Positions 1 to 14,000 of a stretch of 64,000 bases of DNA are shown in pieces. Each line of letters opens with the position of its first letter. Position 1 is the stretch's first letter. The notes below the pieces were generated by a model. It saw only the letters and a program-made list of their open reading frames with translations. It had not been told where the DNA came from and did no database searches. Location of the stretch: the NCBI GenBank assembly GCA_030248215.1, contig JASANG010002914.1:1-64000 (forward strand). The letters run 5' to 3'. A program made the translations under genes and the position numbers. Origin of the DNA: Enoplolaimus lenunculus (Eukaryota; Nematoda; Enoplea; Enoplida; Thoracostomopsidae).

Positions 1-1368
1 AGTCAGAAAGTAAAAACAGCGCCACCTACCTCGGCAACTTTCTGCTCATGGATGGAAAATAATCGAATGCGTTGCGCTACGCTAGGCCCGCGACTAGGGT
101 AGGTTCGTCCCTAAGTCACCAACACAGGAAATCACGGGGATCCGCAAAAATGGCAATCAACCCCAGCACAACCAAGTCGGAATGCACCCACTTTCGGAGA
201 ACGGAAACTCCACTTAGCCTAAAAGCATCACGCCAAGAAAAAAGGAAATCGAGCTGAATACCCTAGGCATAAGCGTCCTTGCGAGAAACCAGATCGCCGA
301 AAAAATAAGCGCAAACCGACACAAGTTCACGGGTAAGATCCCTGCCAGCGAATCTGACTAGAAAGTACACGCTGTCACTCTACCGGGTGACAATCGGATA
401 AAAATTACGGGCGGCGCGAATAACGGCGATTTATGAGCGCCGCAAATTTCCGAATAATTAAGTTTCGCGCAAAGATTATCATCGCGACACTGATACCTGC
501 AAATTCTATACCACGCAAATTTACCTCACATTTAAACCGAAAAAGAACAGAAATATCCACCGATTATAAAACTCTAATAGACTAATTCGCATAGTAGTCT
601 TAGCCAAAAACCGATAAAACTCTAGGAATAATCCAACAGCACCCAAGTACAGAAATTAAGAAAAACTAGGCAACAAACCAGCAAGCAAGCGCCCACTAAT
701 TTCTGTAACTTGGGTGCTAGTTGGATTATTGCACCTAAGAAGTTTTATCGGTTTTTGGCTAAGAACTAACTATAGCCGAATTAAGTCTATTACGAAGTTT
801 TATACAATCGGTGGATATTTCTAGTTCTTTTCGGTTTAAATTCGTGACGCGTAAATTTGCGTCGCGTATAGAATTTGGATATCAGTGTCGCGATGATAAT
901 CTTTGCGCGAAACTTAATTATTCGGAAATTTGCGGCGCTCATAAATCGCCGTTATTCGCGCCGCCCTAATTTTTATCCGATTGTCACCCGGTAGAGTGAC
1001 AGCGTGTACTTTCTAGTCAGATTCGCTGGCGGGATCTTACAGTGAACTTGTGTCGGTTTGCGCTTATTTTTCGGCGATCGGTTTCTCGCAAGGACGCTTA
1101 TGCCTAGGGTATTCAGCTGGATTTCCTTGCTTTGGCGTGATGCTTTTAGGCTAAGTGGAGTTACCGTTCTCCGAAAGTGGGTGCATTCCGACTTGGTTGT
1201 GCTGGGGGTGATTGCCATTTTTGCGGATCCCCGTGATTCCCTGCGTTGGTGACTTTGGGACGAACCTACCCCAGTCGCGGGCCTAGCGTAGCGCAACGCA
1301 TTCGATTATTTTCCATCCATAAGCAGAAAGTTGCCGAGGGTAGGCGGCGCTGTTTTTACTTTCTGACT
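1..1368. repeat. 1.37-kb palindrome (long inverted repeat)
   Basis: Positions 1-658 reappear in reverse complement at about 699-1368, with a spacer of about 40 bases. The outer ends read agtcagaaag and ctttctgact. The arms are similar but not identical, with scattered substitutions and small indels. The short open frames in the arms are mirror copies of each other, match no family I know and are not annotated as genes. The structure suggests a foldback-type or long-TIR DNA transposon, possibly cut by the left window edge. It lies in the dystrophin intron downstream of E37. Confidence 0.85.
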
Positions 1369-1936
1369 TATACCTGTGAAGGAGCAACAGTTTTCATGAT
1401 TTCTAGCCGGGATAGAAATGGTAAAAAAATCTAAGAAATATAAAAAAATAAGCGTGTGTATTTCCTAACGGCATCTCAGAAAATTGTCACATGTATAGCA
1501 TACAATAAAAATTGCGTTTCATAACTTTTGCCAGCCCGCCTACCCCTGTCACAAATGTCTGGATCTGTCACTGCGTGTATTTTTTGTTGAACGCAACACA
1601 ATACCGACAGTGTCTTATGTACACCGTAGCCACAACGTTAAAACATCAACCCGTGTAGCAATTGTAGCCAGGGAATATATAAACGTTCAATAAAAATACC
1701 GAAAACGGACGCCCATTAAAATCCAAATATGAAAGAACTTTCTTTCAATCTTAGTCCGAACATAAGTCTGAACCCATTTTGAGTAGGCCACAAGTTAAGA
1801 ATGCGGAAAAAGTAAGATTTTATATATGCGAATTTTATTATTTAGGAAAATTTCCACGGATTTCGATGTATCATTTCTGGCTGAATACCATAGCCATCAA
1901 GTGCCACCCAACTCCTCAGTAGATAATCAAATTTAC
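1369..1936. other. Intron sequence, no gene seen
   Basis: AT-rich intron between the palindrome and the donor of E37. I see no exon, RNA gene or clear repeat here. Confidence 0.5.
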
Positions 1937-2086
1937 ATCTTTTCGCCCAGCGCGTATTTGTCGCATCGACTCTTTGACAATTTCACGTTCGGCTGAGTTC
2001 GCCGGCAAATTTCGATTGAGTATTTCGTTGTGTCGTTCAATCTCGGCGATTTTCGTTCGAATGCGCGTTCCTGTTTCCATCATTTC
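1937..2086 (-). CDS. DMD: Dystrophin exon E37
   Basis: 150 nt, phase 0 to 0. Helical spectrin-like sequence containing [20 protein letters not shown]. Acceptor tag at 2087-2088 (minus strand) and donor GTAAAT. Last exon visible before the left edge. Confidence 0.75.
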
Positions 2087-5000
2087 CTAAATACAAAATT
2101 AAATACCAATTGAGCTATATATGCCAATTGTCGAAGCTTATTTTGGAAGCAAATACAAGAAACCTATATAGGAATACGGACTAATGCAAAGAACGGAGGC
2201 GGAACAGTATTAGTAGCATATTCCTAAGCCTAAGCTTAGGCTAAGCCTAAGCCAAGCAAAACAATTAGTCTAAAGCTTAACCTAACTATTTTCTAGTCCC
2301 ACAGAAAAACGATCCGCCCCTGGTTTTTACATGGGCCAAAATAGCAAACATCTGATCATGGGCCGGAGTACGCATCTATACTCGAAATTTCTTAATACAC
2401 GAAAAAAGGCACCTTTACAGGCTTTACAATAAACTGGTGGATTCGAGAGTCTAAAAAATTATGTTATACGTTCCCGAGATGAACTCGATGTCCATCCGAG
2501 TATCGCCATTTAGAGATTATTGGAGGGATGACTCGCTCAAAATGAGTCCCGGTTTATAGTGGCATACTGGACGAATCAAAACTGAGACAAATGTTACGAT
2601 ATCATAAGCTAAAAGCGTTATTCAAAACAAAAAAACCCGTGCTTACCTTCATTTGACTACTCCATTCGTCAACTGAGTTCGCTGGTATCGCAGCTCGACA
2701 TTTGACATCATTCATTTCAGCGACTACTTCTGCAACGAGTAACTGGAACGCGTCCATGTGTTCGCGGATTTGTTGCTAAAAATTTACAATTTTGTAGCAT
2801 TTTTAAAAGCGTAAACTAACTTGATTTATGCTTAAGCTAATCCTTAGTCTGTTCAGCCATTTAAGCTTTCCTAATAAGCTAATAATCAAGTTTAGTTAAG
2901 CTCTAATTTTTGTTTAAGTTTTTGCAGAGCAAAGTTTTAAATTAAATTTCGTATATTTTTCAGTATGCTCGATTCGTAATCAAAAGTGATTTTGCATTCG
3001 TTTCTAGGTATTAAAACTACCTAACCTAAAACACAACGTCACCCTAAATCTGTAGTAATTTTTTTGCCAAGAAATTAAATTTTATTTTGTCGCACGCCTA
3101 ATAGCAACTGCCAAAACCAGAAATTTGTATTCTTTCCATAAAAAATTGTTTTTTAAAAGTCTTTCTAAATCAAAAAACTAAAATAGTCCATAGTCATACA
3201 ACTTTTCGCAACACTTCTTCGTTTGGTTGATCGCGTCGTCTCCAGTTCATGACAGTCTTCGAAGCGATTTCTTTGCGTCCAGGGCGTCTGAAAGCAGCGT
3301 GTGTTTGAATCACAGCCAACGGCCCAACTGCTACAGTTTGTTGATCTTCAACTTGGCCGGATCCAACGCATGTTACGTACGAGGATGGGTCATCGCGGTG
3401 CGATACGTCTGTAGCGGAAAATGTTTTGTCCATTCGGTCAAGATTTTCTTGTATTCCATCAATTTTGTCGGTATAATCTGTTGATAGCGTTTGAAATTGT
3501 GAGCTAGTGCTCACTGACGATGTATTCGCTGATGATGCCATTGTCGGACTGTCTTCAACAACACGTTCCTCGTGTTTAGCTGGGTAGTGTTCGTTTTGAT
3601 CTATTGTCGTTGTTTTCAACTCTTTGTCTTCATCGATTTCATCTTCAAACTCAATATCTTCTACCTCAACTTCATCGGCTTCCTCGGCTGCCGCTTGTCG
3701 TGATTGCTGGTCCATTTCTTTTTTGCGAATTAATTCTTTCGTCGCTTTTGTTGATGGTTCTTGCTTGTCTTGTTTGCTTTTCAGCTTTTTTGCATCGTAT
3801 TTTTCTTTATCTTTTGGTTTTTCATTCTCTCTTGGTTGATCTTTCTCTAGGCGACCTTTAACTTGATATGATGCAGCTTTCGGTTCCTCGATATCATGAG
3901 CCTTTTCTTCTGGCTCAGGTTTAATTTGTCGTTTGTCGGATTGTTCCTCGCCTAAAATCAACGGAACATCGAACAACGAATCGTCATCGTCTTCTCCGCT
4001 ACTTCCTGGATCGATTACTTCTTGAGCTGCCATTCGAACCAGTCCTGTCCGCCGGCCGTGTTCTGAAACAAAATGATATCACAATTTTGGCCACGTATAT
4101 TGACAGAGTATACAGAAAATATAGTTCACGAATAACAAAATAGGCAATTTTACACGGTTTTATTGCTAAGCTAATACTTCCGAATGGTCAAGATTTTGCT
4201 ATCGCGATTAGCTACGTGGTAATTAATTCCGTCTCTAAACGAATGCTTGCAAAAATATATATTTTTGGCTGCGTCTCTTGTGAATATTAGAAAAATACAA
4301 AAAAAAAAAACTTTTTTTAATAATAAAAAAATATTTTTAAAAATTCTGTCTTTTTTTAAAAAAAAAAAAAAAAAAAAATATATTAGAAAATGATAAATGA
4401 GGGGGGAGAAAAAAAAAAAAATAGGTTGTGCGGAAGTAAAGGGGTATTTTGAAAAAAAAAAAAAAAAAAAAATATCAAAAAAAAGAAAGAACGGGAGCAG
4501 AAGAATAAGAATAATCATCAGGCTAAGCCTAAGCCTAAGCCGAAGAGGCAACGGAAAAGGAGGAAGGAAAGGAAAAATGATTACTTTTTAAAAAAAAAAA
4601 ACCAACCACCCCAGAGGCGAGAAAAAAAATATTTATTAATATAAAAATAAAACAAAAAAAAAAAAAAATATAAAATAACTCAAACACTTCCTCCCACACC
4701 ACCTACAAAACACCCTGCTCCATTCTTTAAAATATAAATAAAAACCAAACAAAAACCAAAATTAGAAGTTAAAGTGCCCCGATAGGGCCATGAAATAAGA
4801 ATATGTTTCCAAACCAAACCAGAAGAAATTTGTAAAGTGTAGAAACAAGTTGAAATAAATTTTTCTTTTTGAGCTAATTGGTAGTCAAATGGCAAAAATT
4901 CGCTAAATCCTGCTGAACATGTGGTATTTGCAACTGAAACATATTCGCTGTGTTGAACAATAATGCTACGTGTGCATACAATTTGGACGGATCATAGTAA

Positions 5001-8000
5001 TTGGTTCCGTCCTTGAACTGTCTTCGTCAAAAATTCTAAAAACAGAACTTTCCATTTTTTACTGCAGGCATCAATCATTAGATACAATTAGAGCGCTAAA
5101 AATGTTACTAATTAAATTCAAAATTATACGAAGGGCTTGAACCGGATATATATCCATTTCATAAAATCCGATGTCCATTTGCGTTACAAAAATACCGAAA
5201 ATTTAGCTGTTTGTATGCTCAAAATTAGTTCTAAATGAACTCCAAATCGTGAAAATTTATCGCTACGTATAGGCTGCATTTGTTCCGTAAATAATCAAAA
5301 TAACGAAAATCATCCAAATCTAAAAATTTATTAGAAAGCTCGGTGAATATTTACCGTTATTTTGTTTTCGTTATTTTGGTCATTATCCGTTTTCTTTTCA
5401 CTTATCTTTTTCACAAACGTTTAGCATACGGTGAAAAAACGGCAGTCCGGCGACAACAAACTTTGCCTTAGCCAGACGTGAAACAGAATTAGGGATCAAA
5501 ATGATTTTAAGTTTACCGTCAACTGAACTTTTCAAAACTGGTTTAAAGTTACATGCCTGGCAAAATTCTACCGGAACCGGAGGTCGTTTTTCGCCAATGT
5601 CGGAAGTATTTATTGAATGGTTTTCTGGTTTGCACTATGTAAAAGCAGCGAATATGTTTCAGTTGCAAATACCACATGTTCAGCAGGATTTAGCGAATTT
5701 TTGCCATTTGACTACCAATTAGCTCAAAAAGAAAAATTTATTTCAACTTGTTTCTACACTTTACAAATTTCTTCTGGTTTGGTTTGGAAACATATTCTTA
5801 TTTCATGGCCCTATCGGGGCACTTTAACTTCTAGTTTCAAACCTTTACAAGACCAATTTTTAAATACCGACGCAAAGCGGTTGAATCAGTATCTGACAAT
5901 TATCCTAATCACTCGCGTATAATTTTCAACTTTAAATTTACTAACATGAACACGCAGACAAATTTTAAAATGACAAATTGCAGATTTAACTGTGTAAAAC
6001 TCAGAAACAATACAAAATAAACACGCAGGTAAATTGCGAAAATAACAACATGCAACATACAGAAACGTTTCACACAGAACCCGCCATTTATGCAGCTTCT
6101 AGTTTGGAGAAATTGGCAAACTGAAATAGTGTAGCTACAATCAGAATCCATCCGTTAGTTGGCACCTGAAAACACTAAACCTTGCACACTTGCATGCTCT
6201 GGACAGTAACGGCGAAACATGTTAAGTGTAAAAACCTAACAATTAAGCCTAAGTATAAACCCAAGTTTACGTGTAAGTAAAGTCTAAATATAAGCGTCAT
6301 ATTGCTGTTCTCTCAGTACTCCAGTCAACCTGTCTTCCATTCGGTTATCCGGGATGAAGTGTTATAAATTTTGAACTCTACCCTTTTTTTGTAGAAAAAA
6401 TCGCACAGTTTTATAAAGATAATAAAATGCAGTGATATGCAAGTCAGCTGCGGTTGCCAAGGTCGCAAGTAGGTACTGAAGGGAGTGACAGGTGGCGCAC
6501 CCCAACTACGAATATTTTAGTTCCCCTCCTTCTATCTAACGAATTATGTGCAGTCTGAAAAGCATATTATTCAACGACAGACTCAAAGATTGCCTCTGTT
6601 ATAGCAGAATGAACATAAGAACGAAATTCGCTATTACCTAACCAGAGCGCGTAACCAGATATCCCTTTCCGGCAAAAATCGATGTTCGTTTCTTTATAGA
6701 AATAATAGAGGTCTGTTATTTTTACTTTCGAAATTAGTTAAAATCACGAACATAACTGTCAATTTTCAATACAGATATGCTACAATGGTTCGAAATGAAA
6801 TAAAAATTGCTAAATACACCCAAAATCTAAGAAAATTTCGAAGCATCCGATACTTTTTTTGAAATTTTAGAAAGCCCCCTGCATATTTGCACGCCTCTGT
6901 ATTGTTGGCCAAAACTAAAACGTCATTGAAACTTATACCTCAATATCCATTTTCCGGTTACGTTATTTCGATCAATATCTATTTCCGTTTCCGTTATTAT
7001 TACTATCCGTTTACACCCTGCCTTACCGTCGTTTAACACCACAGGAGTGTTAACTAAACGTTTTATTTTTCAGATTGAATTGCCATTTGCCTCTTTTAGA
7101 CAACAAACAGTGAAAACATTTTTGGACATAACGCAGGCTGGAAAAATGATGTTATTAGCCCATAATGCAGTTACAGGAAAAATACTGCAGTATTATGCAA
7201 ATTGACACCAGTATAAAAAATATCAATAGCTAAAACTATGCTACTTACTTCGGTCAAATCGCGTAAAATTAAAAACGTTCCGCCTATGGCATACAAAAAA
7301 GTAAACCATGCCACCGCTGTAGTAAAGGTTTTGAAAATTTTGGAATACGCTATATGAAAATTGCGACGCGTGGTTTCTAGTTACCAACTGAAAAAATTTC
7401 TGAAAGCCCGTGAACAGAAAGCGCTAAGGAGCAAGGGGTGCTTAACCCTAGCCCTCAAGGCTAGTCCTTGCATTGAGCAACGCTGTAAAGCAGAAAGATT
7501 GTTAAGCTCAACTGGATCCATCTGTGACTGCCGCTTGCTTAGACCGCTTGGCTTGTCTATCCAAATCCTGCAGAATTCCCAGCCCAGTTTTCTTGGCCGT
7601 TCTTTTTATAATCGCTTCCGGTCCTAAATGAGCAACATTGTATCCAATAACTCCGACGTTGTATGTGGATTTCAATGCATTGTCGGCTAGCGTACCAAAT
7701 TCATCACCATATCTAAAATTATTAACACTATAATTGAGCATGCATACATAGAAAGCTTAACATATTGCAGTTACAGGGTACCGCAAACCAAATTTCGCTA
7801 TGTAAACCTAGTAAGAAAACAATTAGGTTATGGACATAACTCAAAATACGCTCTCAAAATATAATTAAAATCAGTTACCTATAATTAACAACCTGAACAG
7901 TTTCATTTACAATACATTTCGCTAAAACCTTCGCCGCTGCTTCCAAACCCATGTAAACAGATGCAGCACCTTAAAAGTAAAGAACACATTAAGAACTACC

Positions 8001-11000
8001 TGCATCCCGTTTCCACAGATTCTACTTCACATCAAATATCGAGTTCTAACTATACATCAGAGATGAACCGGATATGCGGCTCCGTCGAAAAATCGACATC
8101 CGCCTTCGGTATTCTAACTTGCCGGATATTTTTTAAAAATAATCTAAAACTTAAACCACATTTGGTTAGCATGCCTGTATCAGGCTAAATTTAGCAGTTG
8201 GTTTATTCCTTCCAACAATTCCGTCATTTATTCATTTATTGTACATTTTGATTGGCTAGATATGCACGAACGACCACTGGTTCCTAAAGTGCCGTCAGTT
8301 ATTCTGATTTTTTGTACCGTTATCACGGAAATAACGCATTTCCCAATAACAACGAGCATAACGCTGCTGTTGTTTGCAAACAGTATTATTGAGAATATTA
8401 ACATGGCTGCATTAGCGAGATTTATGACACTGATCTGAACCTGTATACATTGGTCAATATTAGTGTTAAATGCGTAACACTAGGCTCAGCGTAAAGATAA
8501 GTCTAAACCAAAGCCTAAGCCTAAGCGAAAATATAGCCTTAATCAAAGGTTTGGTACACCAGAAAGGAATATGCCATTAAATAAAAAAAATAAAATAAGC
8601 ATCCGATTCCGGACAGATATTGAACTAATTCTGTAATTTTATTGAACTATCTAGTTGCGGTAATTTACGGTATCCGGTTAAAATTATTAAATAATATAAT
8701 AATATAATCATGCTATACAAGTTAGGCAAAAAAATCAGAAAATTTTGCAAAATTATGGTTACACTATAAGAAAGATCAAGATAACTAAAATTTTAAAACC
8801 TTCTGCGTAAAGGTAGTGTTAAACACAATTTCCATTGAAACCATGCCCATTTTCAACTGAACACAACGCTGTAACGTACAGATGCTGTCAGAAATTTTTT
8901 AAGCACTATAATTGATTTTAAACTACATAGCCTGTGCCCGTGGTTGTGCTCATCCGATTTCAACATTCGGTGAGTCCGTTAATGTCTCACCGACTATACA
9001 ACAGCTAAAACTACGATGATCTTTAAGCCAGCAAAAAAATTCACTCTAATGCACGTATATCAGAACTTTATTATAAAAGAATTTCCTAAGTACAAATACT
9101 TACCTGCTAATCCAGCATCACCAACCTCCATCGCGTCTTTAAAAACTGAGCTGCAACCATGTATACATGCACGCTTCACCAAGCTGGTTTACTACAACGT
9201 ACAGCAATGCAATGATGAAACGTTGAGCCAACAACTTTTATCTAACACGAAAAAGCCAAGCATAAACAGCGGTTCTCAATTCAGTATTGAAATTCTTGAA
9301 ACGCCAAAAGTAGAACAATAATTAAAACGCCAACAGTAAGCAAAAACATCCCATCAGATAATAGAAACTATTGACAATTTCTCATATGAATATGTTCTAT
9401 ATCAACTGAGATAGTCGTTTGCCATCACCACTCATGTATGGAAGCTTGACCATCGAGGCCGAGGATCCTCTCACGCAGGGAGGCACCGAATCCACGATTT
9501 GACCGAATCCGAATCCAGTGCTAATTTGCCGAATACGAAACCGAATCCTGCATGTTGCAAATTTCAGATATATCTATAATTTGTTTCAGAATATCAACGC
9601 AATGCCAGCCGTACCACTTTTAATACGTTAATAGATTTCGTCCCGACGTCACTTCTGAGATTTCTCACCTGAATTGAAAAATATTGATTTTTATAGCAAG
9701 GTATTTAAAAATTTTATTGCTTAAAAATGGAAAACCATATTGCCGAACTTTGTTGGATTCGGCTTTTCCACAACCGAATCCGAACCTCAAATTTTTGCCG
9801 AATCCGAATCCGAATCCGAACCTTTGTTGCCACTCTGCTCTCACGACGTTATACAATACACACACATCATAATATACATCATATTATATACTATATATAT
9901 CAGGGTGCAACCTGAATTCCGCGGCAGGGAAATCCGGTATTTTTCACGTTTGAGTAATATATTTGGTAGGTATTTTACGCAGAAATTTTCCTGTATTTCA
10001 GGGTGCAACCGGAATTCCAGTTCCGACAGGGAAATCCGGCATTTTCAGTATACGGTTCCGATAATTAATGCGGTATTTTTTCACAAAAATTTTCCTGTAA
10101 TTTCGGTATTGAAAGTTTTTCTCTTTCAAAAATTGTCCAATGTTACTTTAAGGGGCGTAACAGTAGATTAAGCGTATTTCGAACTGTAAGACAAAGCCTA
10201 AGCATTGCAAATTTTTATGTTCCTAAGCCTGCGTCTAAGCCTAAGCAAAAAACGGTAATATAGAATCTAAACCTACTCTTTATGGACGCACCAGAAACCT
10301 GGACGCTCCTTAAAGTAACATGGCCCAAAAATTTAACAAAAATTGGCATATTATTCTTTTATACCATTTTTCTAATACTGTCTGAGCGTGTTTATTGCCA
10401 TAAGTTTCAATTTGTGTTACACTCCTTAATTTATCATACGTTTCCCAGCTACTGCATTTGTTTCCGGATTTTGGCATTCTGAACGGTGTCTTTACACCAT
10501 TAAAAGCTATAAAATAGCTTTCAAATGAATTTTTTCGTAACAAGTACTTTTCGTTTTCTTGATCCGGTTCAGGTTTCGGTATTTTTCCACTTTACGATTC
10601 CAATATTTTATAATTCCGGATTAATTAGCCCGCAAATCGACGTCTGAATTCACCGCTAACAAACTTGAACGCTTGGAAACGAGAATTCGAAGGCATCCGC
10701 ATCTACGAACGTGAAGTACAAGTTTGAAACGTCCGCAGGTTAATTCTTGCCATTAAACGTAATATACAAACAAAGGCAAACCTTATATACCAGATTAGGT
10801 TCTAGATGCTACAAAAATTCCCCTATGGCAAAAAGACAGTATAATACGTCATTGTTAACGCACTAAAACTTATGACGTTGACAACAAAAACTGTTTAATA
10901 CATAACTGGAAAACCCACTTGAGCTTCCGCTTCCTTAGAGTCGGCTAACTGTTGCCCATGACGAATGTCGACAAGCCTTTGAAGAATATATTCTCGCGAT

Positions 11001-14000
11001 TTAGCCATTTTGTTTTACAATTCACTGTTTTTAGCATCTTTCATTTTGCTTGAAAGCATAGTCACAAAAATAAATCAATATATGAAACCACACATGGGCC
11101 ATCAATTTTAAACTTTCACGTGCTCCTGTTTCATTTGCAATATACTAGCTATGTTGTTACATTATTACAATACGATAACGAATTTTGAGCTATCGTCTTG
11201 AATGATTGTACTTTAAATATTTTAGGATTAAAAATCATCTGTGAACAATTAATACGCTATTCTATACACTGTAATCTGTTGTTTATTTTGCCGATGTATA
11301 TAGCGGCTGCATTCTGTAGTTATTTCAAATACTCGTGCACAAATACGTTTCTTCGGAAAAAAGATTCACCAGTTTTTGGTTGAAGTTGCAGCTTAAAATT
11401 CAAGAATTTATTACAGGGTCATGAACAGGTAAACGGCCTATACATCCTAAATTTAGCGTTTCTCTTTACTTGTTTGTTCCTTCGTGTTGCGTAAAAACCG
11501 TATTCTGACTCAAAATCGCTGAAGTTTTTGCGTAAAGTTCGTCGGTTTTTATCAAATTTCAAGACTTGCAAGTAAAGTAAAGACACGAAACTTTCAGCAT
11601 GTATGTCGCGCATCCTTACACATATTTAGGTGCAAAATTTTTTGCAATCCTCACAGCTATGGTTTTAAAATCAAAAAAGTGTCTAGCAATAAACTTGCAC
11701 GAAACATATTATAGGAGACACTACCGTGTCCCTATGATTAATAAACAAAGAGCACTTTGTTTCAATTTTTATCAAACTGCACTCGAACTTTATGCAAAAT
11801 AACAAGCAGTTCAGTATGGTTTGAAATAGATCCGCAACATTTGAGAGAAACTTATTGCAACTAACCTTGAAAGCTGGCCAGCTAAACTATTGAAAATTAA
11901 AATGCGTCTTAATTTATATTTAACCCTTTCTCACATGAATTTTTTCTAATTCCCCTGAGACATACTTTTATGCTAGGATACGAACCCCAGTGACTGGAGT
12001 AGGAGGCGTACACCATCACCACTCGGCTATAGGAGCTTGACGCTCGAGCCCGAGGGGGCTCTCACGTCTTGTGGTGATTGAGTACTATGTATACGTGTTG
12101 CAATTGTTAAACACGGTGCGATATATATTATTTAACGTATATACACTGCGCTGAGTTGCCTATGGGCAACTCAATGTGAGAAGGGGTTAAGTCGTCCTTT
12201 TCAAATTATCAATCAAACGACTACATAACAGAATAGTTGCGAGAATTTTCCATTTTATGTGAAATATTGACAAAATACAATTAAAACACCATTTATCGTT
12301 TAGAACAAACAAAACCAAACGTAGCGTAAGTTCTGATGAACAAACCTCAAAACCAGGAAATGAGCCTAATTTCTAAGCATCCCTTTGGTATTTTTCAATT
12401 CTAATCGATGTTTTCAACCAGTCATTTGAAAAAATTTCGCTTGTCGAGTCAAAGGGCCAGTTTTAGATTCTCCATATCAATCTCGTCCCTTTACAATTGT
12501 TTTCTCAACGGTTCAAACCTTGCCAAGAAATTCAATTATAAACCAACAGTATCTACTGTTATATTCAATGGTGACCCCACGGGAGTGTCGTTCGAGGTAC
12601 CAAGCTCCCCTAAATTCTGCTGGTGCCCCGCAAATAGACTCGATCTAAAAGTAAACAATCATTGAATTGCAATTGTCGGATCCCTACAAAATTATTCGGT
12701 GGCCTCAAATATAATTTTTTTCACCGATGCCTGTGTGCTTTCAACTAGTTGCTTCTGCAATTTGTTCCATCTACCAAAACCGATGGTATTTATTAAAATC
12801 ATACAGAGGTAAAGCTTTAAAATTTAAAGTTTGGTTATGTTTTTCTACAGTAAAATAAAAGTTGCTTAAAGGCAAAAAATGTATAATTTTTTTTTTGAAT
12901 TTTCTTCAAATGATCCGAAAATATGTCATAAATTGTCACACAAAATTGCGTCGACAAATCTGTCAACAACTGTGCCCAACGCTGACAGCGACGGTTCGTT
13001 ACTGTTTTATTTGTCGTGTTTACATATTGGGCTGAGGGATTTCACGAGTCAAAAAATTGTTTTTGAGAGGGTTTTGTGTAAGCTTGCATTATGGTTTTTG
13101 ACAATTTTATGTAATGACGAAATTGGGGATTTTTTTGAGGTACGCACCAAAACGCAAAGGCATATAGACAGAGATGAAGGTAAAACGACCCACAGCCTTC
13201 TGTGATGTTTTTGACAAATTTATTTCGGTTACTAACGAATTACTAACTGAGATGAATAGGCTTGAAATACAAAACTATGTAGACTTAAGTATTTGACGGG
13301 GTCGTCCCGAATCTAAACCCCCAGGCTACGCATATGACCAAACGTTGCCTGTTATTGAGTGCCGGAGTAGGTTTTTAGGTTTGTCACGAATCCGGCAAGC
13401 TGGTGAAACCTTTGAATTCAATATTGGTATCATTTTTTACAACAAGAAAAATTTGGGCACTTGCTAAATTATCAAAAGTAGTTACGATTAAATAATTTAG
13501 CAGCCGCCCGCTTGTTTATGTTGTTGTAACAAATGGCACCAATACTGAGTTAAAAGTTTTCGTCGGCTTGCCAAATATGCGACAAAACAAAAAAAAACTA
13601 CTTCAGAACTCAATAACATGCTACGATAGCTGAAATATATCCGGCAAGCCAGTTAAAATTTAAACTCAATATTGGTAAAATTTCTTTTACAATATGACAA
13701 ACACGCGTTCGGTTGCTAAATTGAACACATTGGTTACGATTAATAACTAATTCGTAAAATTGCAAATTCCTTTACACAAATCTTGTCAACTTTCAACGCT
13801 TAATTTGGAAAAATGCAAACATTTTTAGCTAAGAAAACACATTTCTAAAACTTGTGAGAAAACAATTTGAATTTAAAACATTTGCAACTCGCAATTTTGA
13901 TTGCAAAATTACGCGACACCGACAAATGTTGTGATCCAACCACTGACTGGACTAAATAACTGTTTTAAAATATTATTTCGAAACGTTGAACGTTTCATTC

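Noticed and set aside
9665-10171. Overlapping open frames with PNPN or SESE repeats
   Set aside because: Products of the ccgaatccgaa simple repeat read in several frames.
12408-13205. Plus-strand open frames of 85 and 108 codons
   Set aside because: No recognisable motif, no splice signals and no codon pattern beyond chance.
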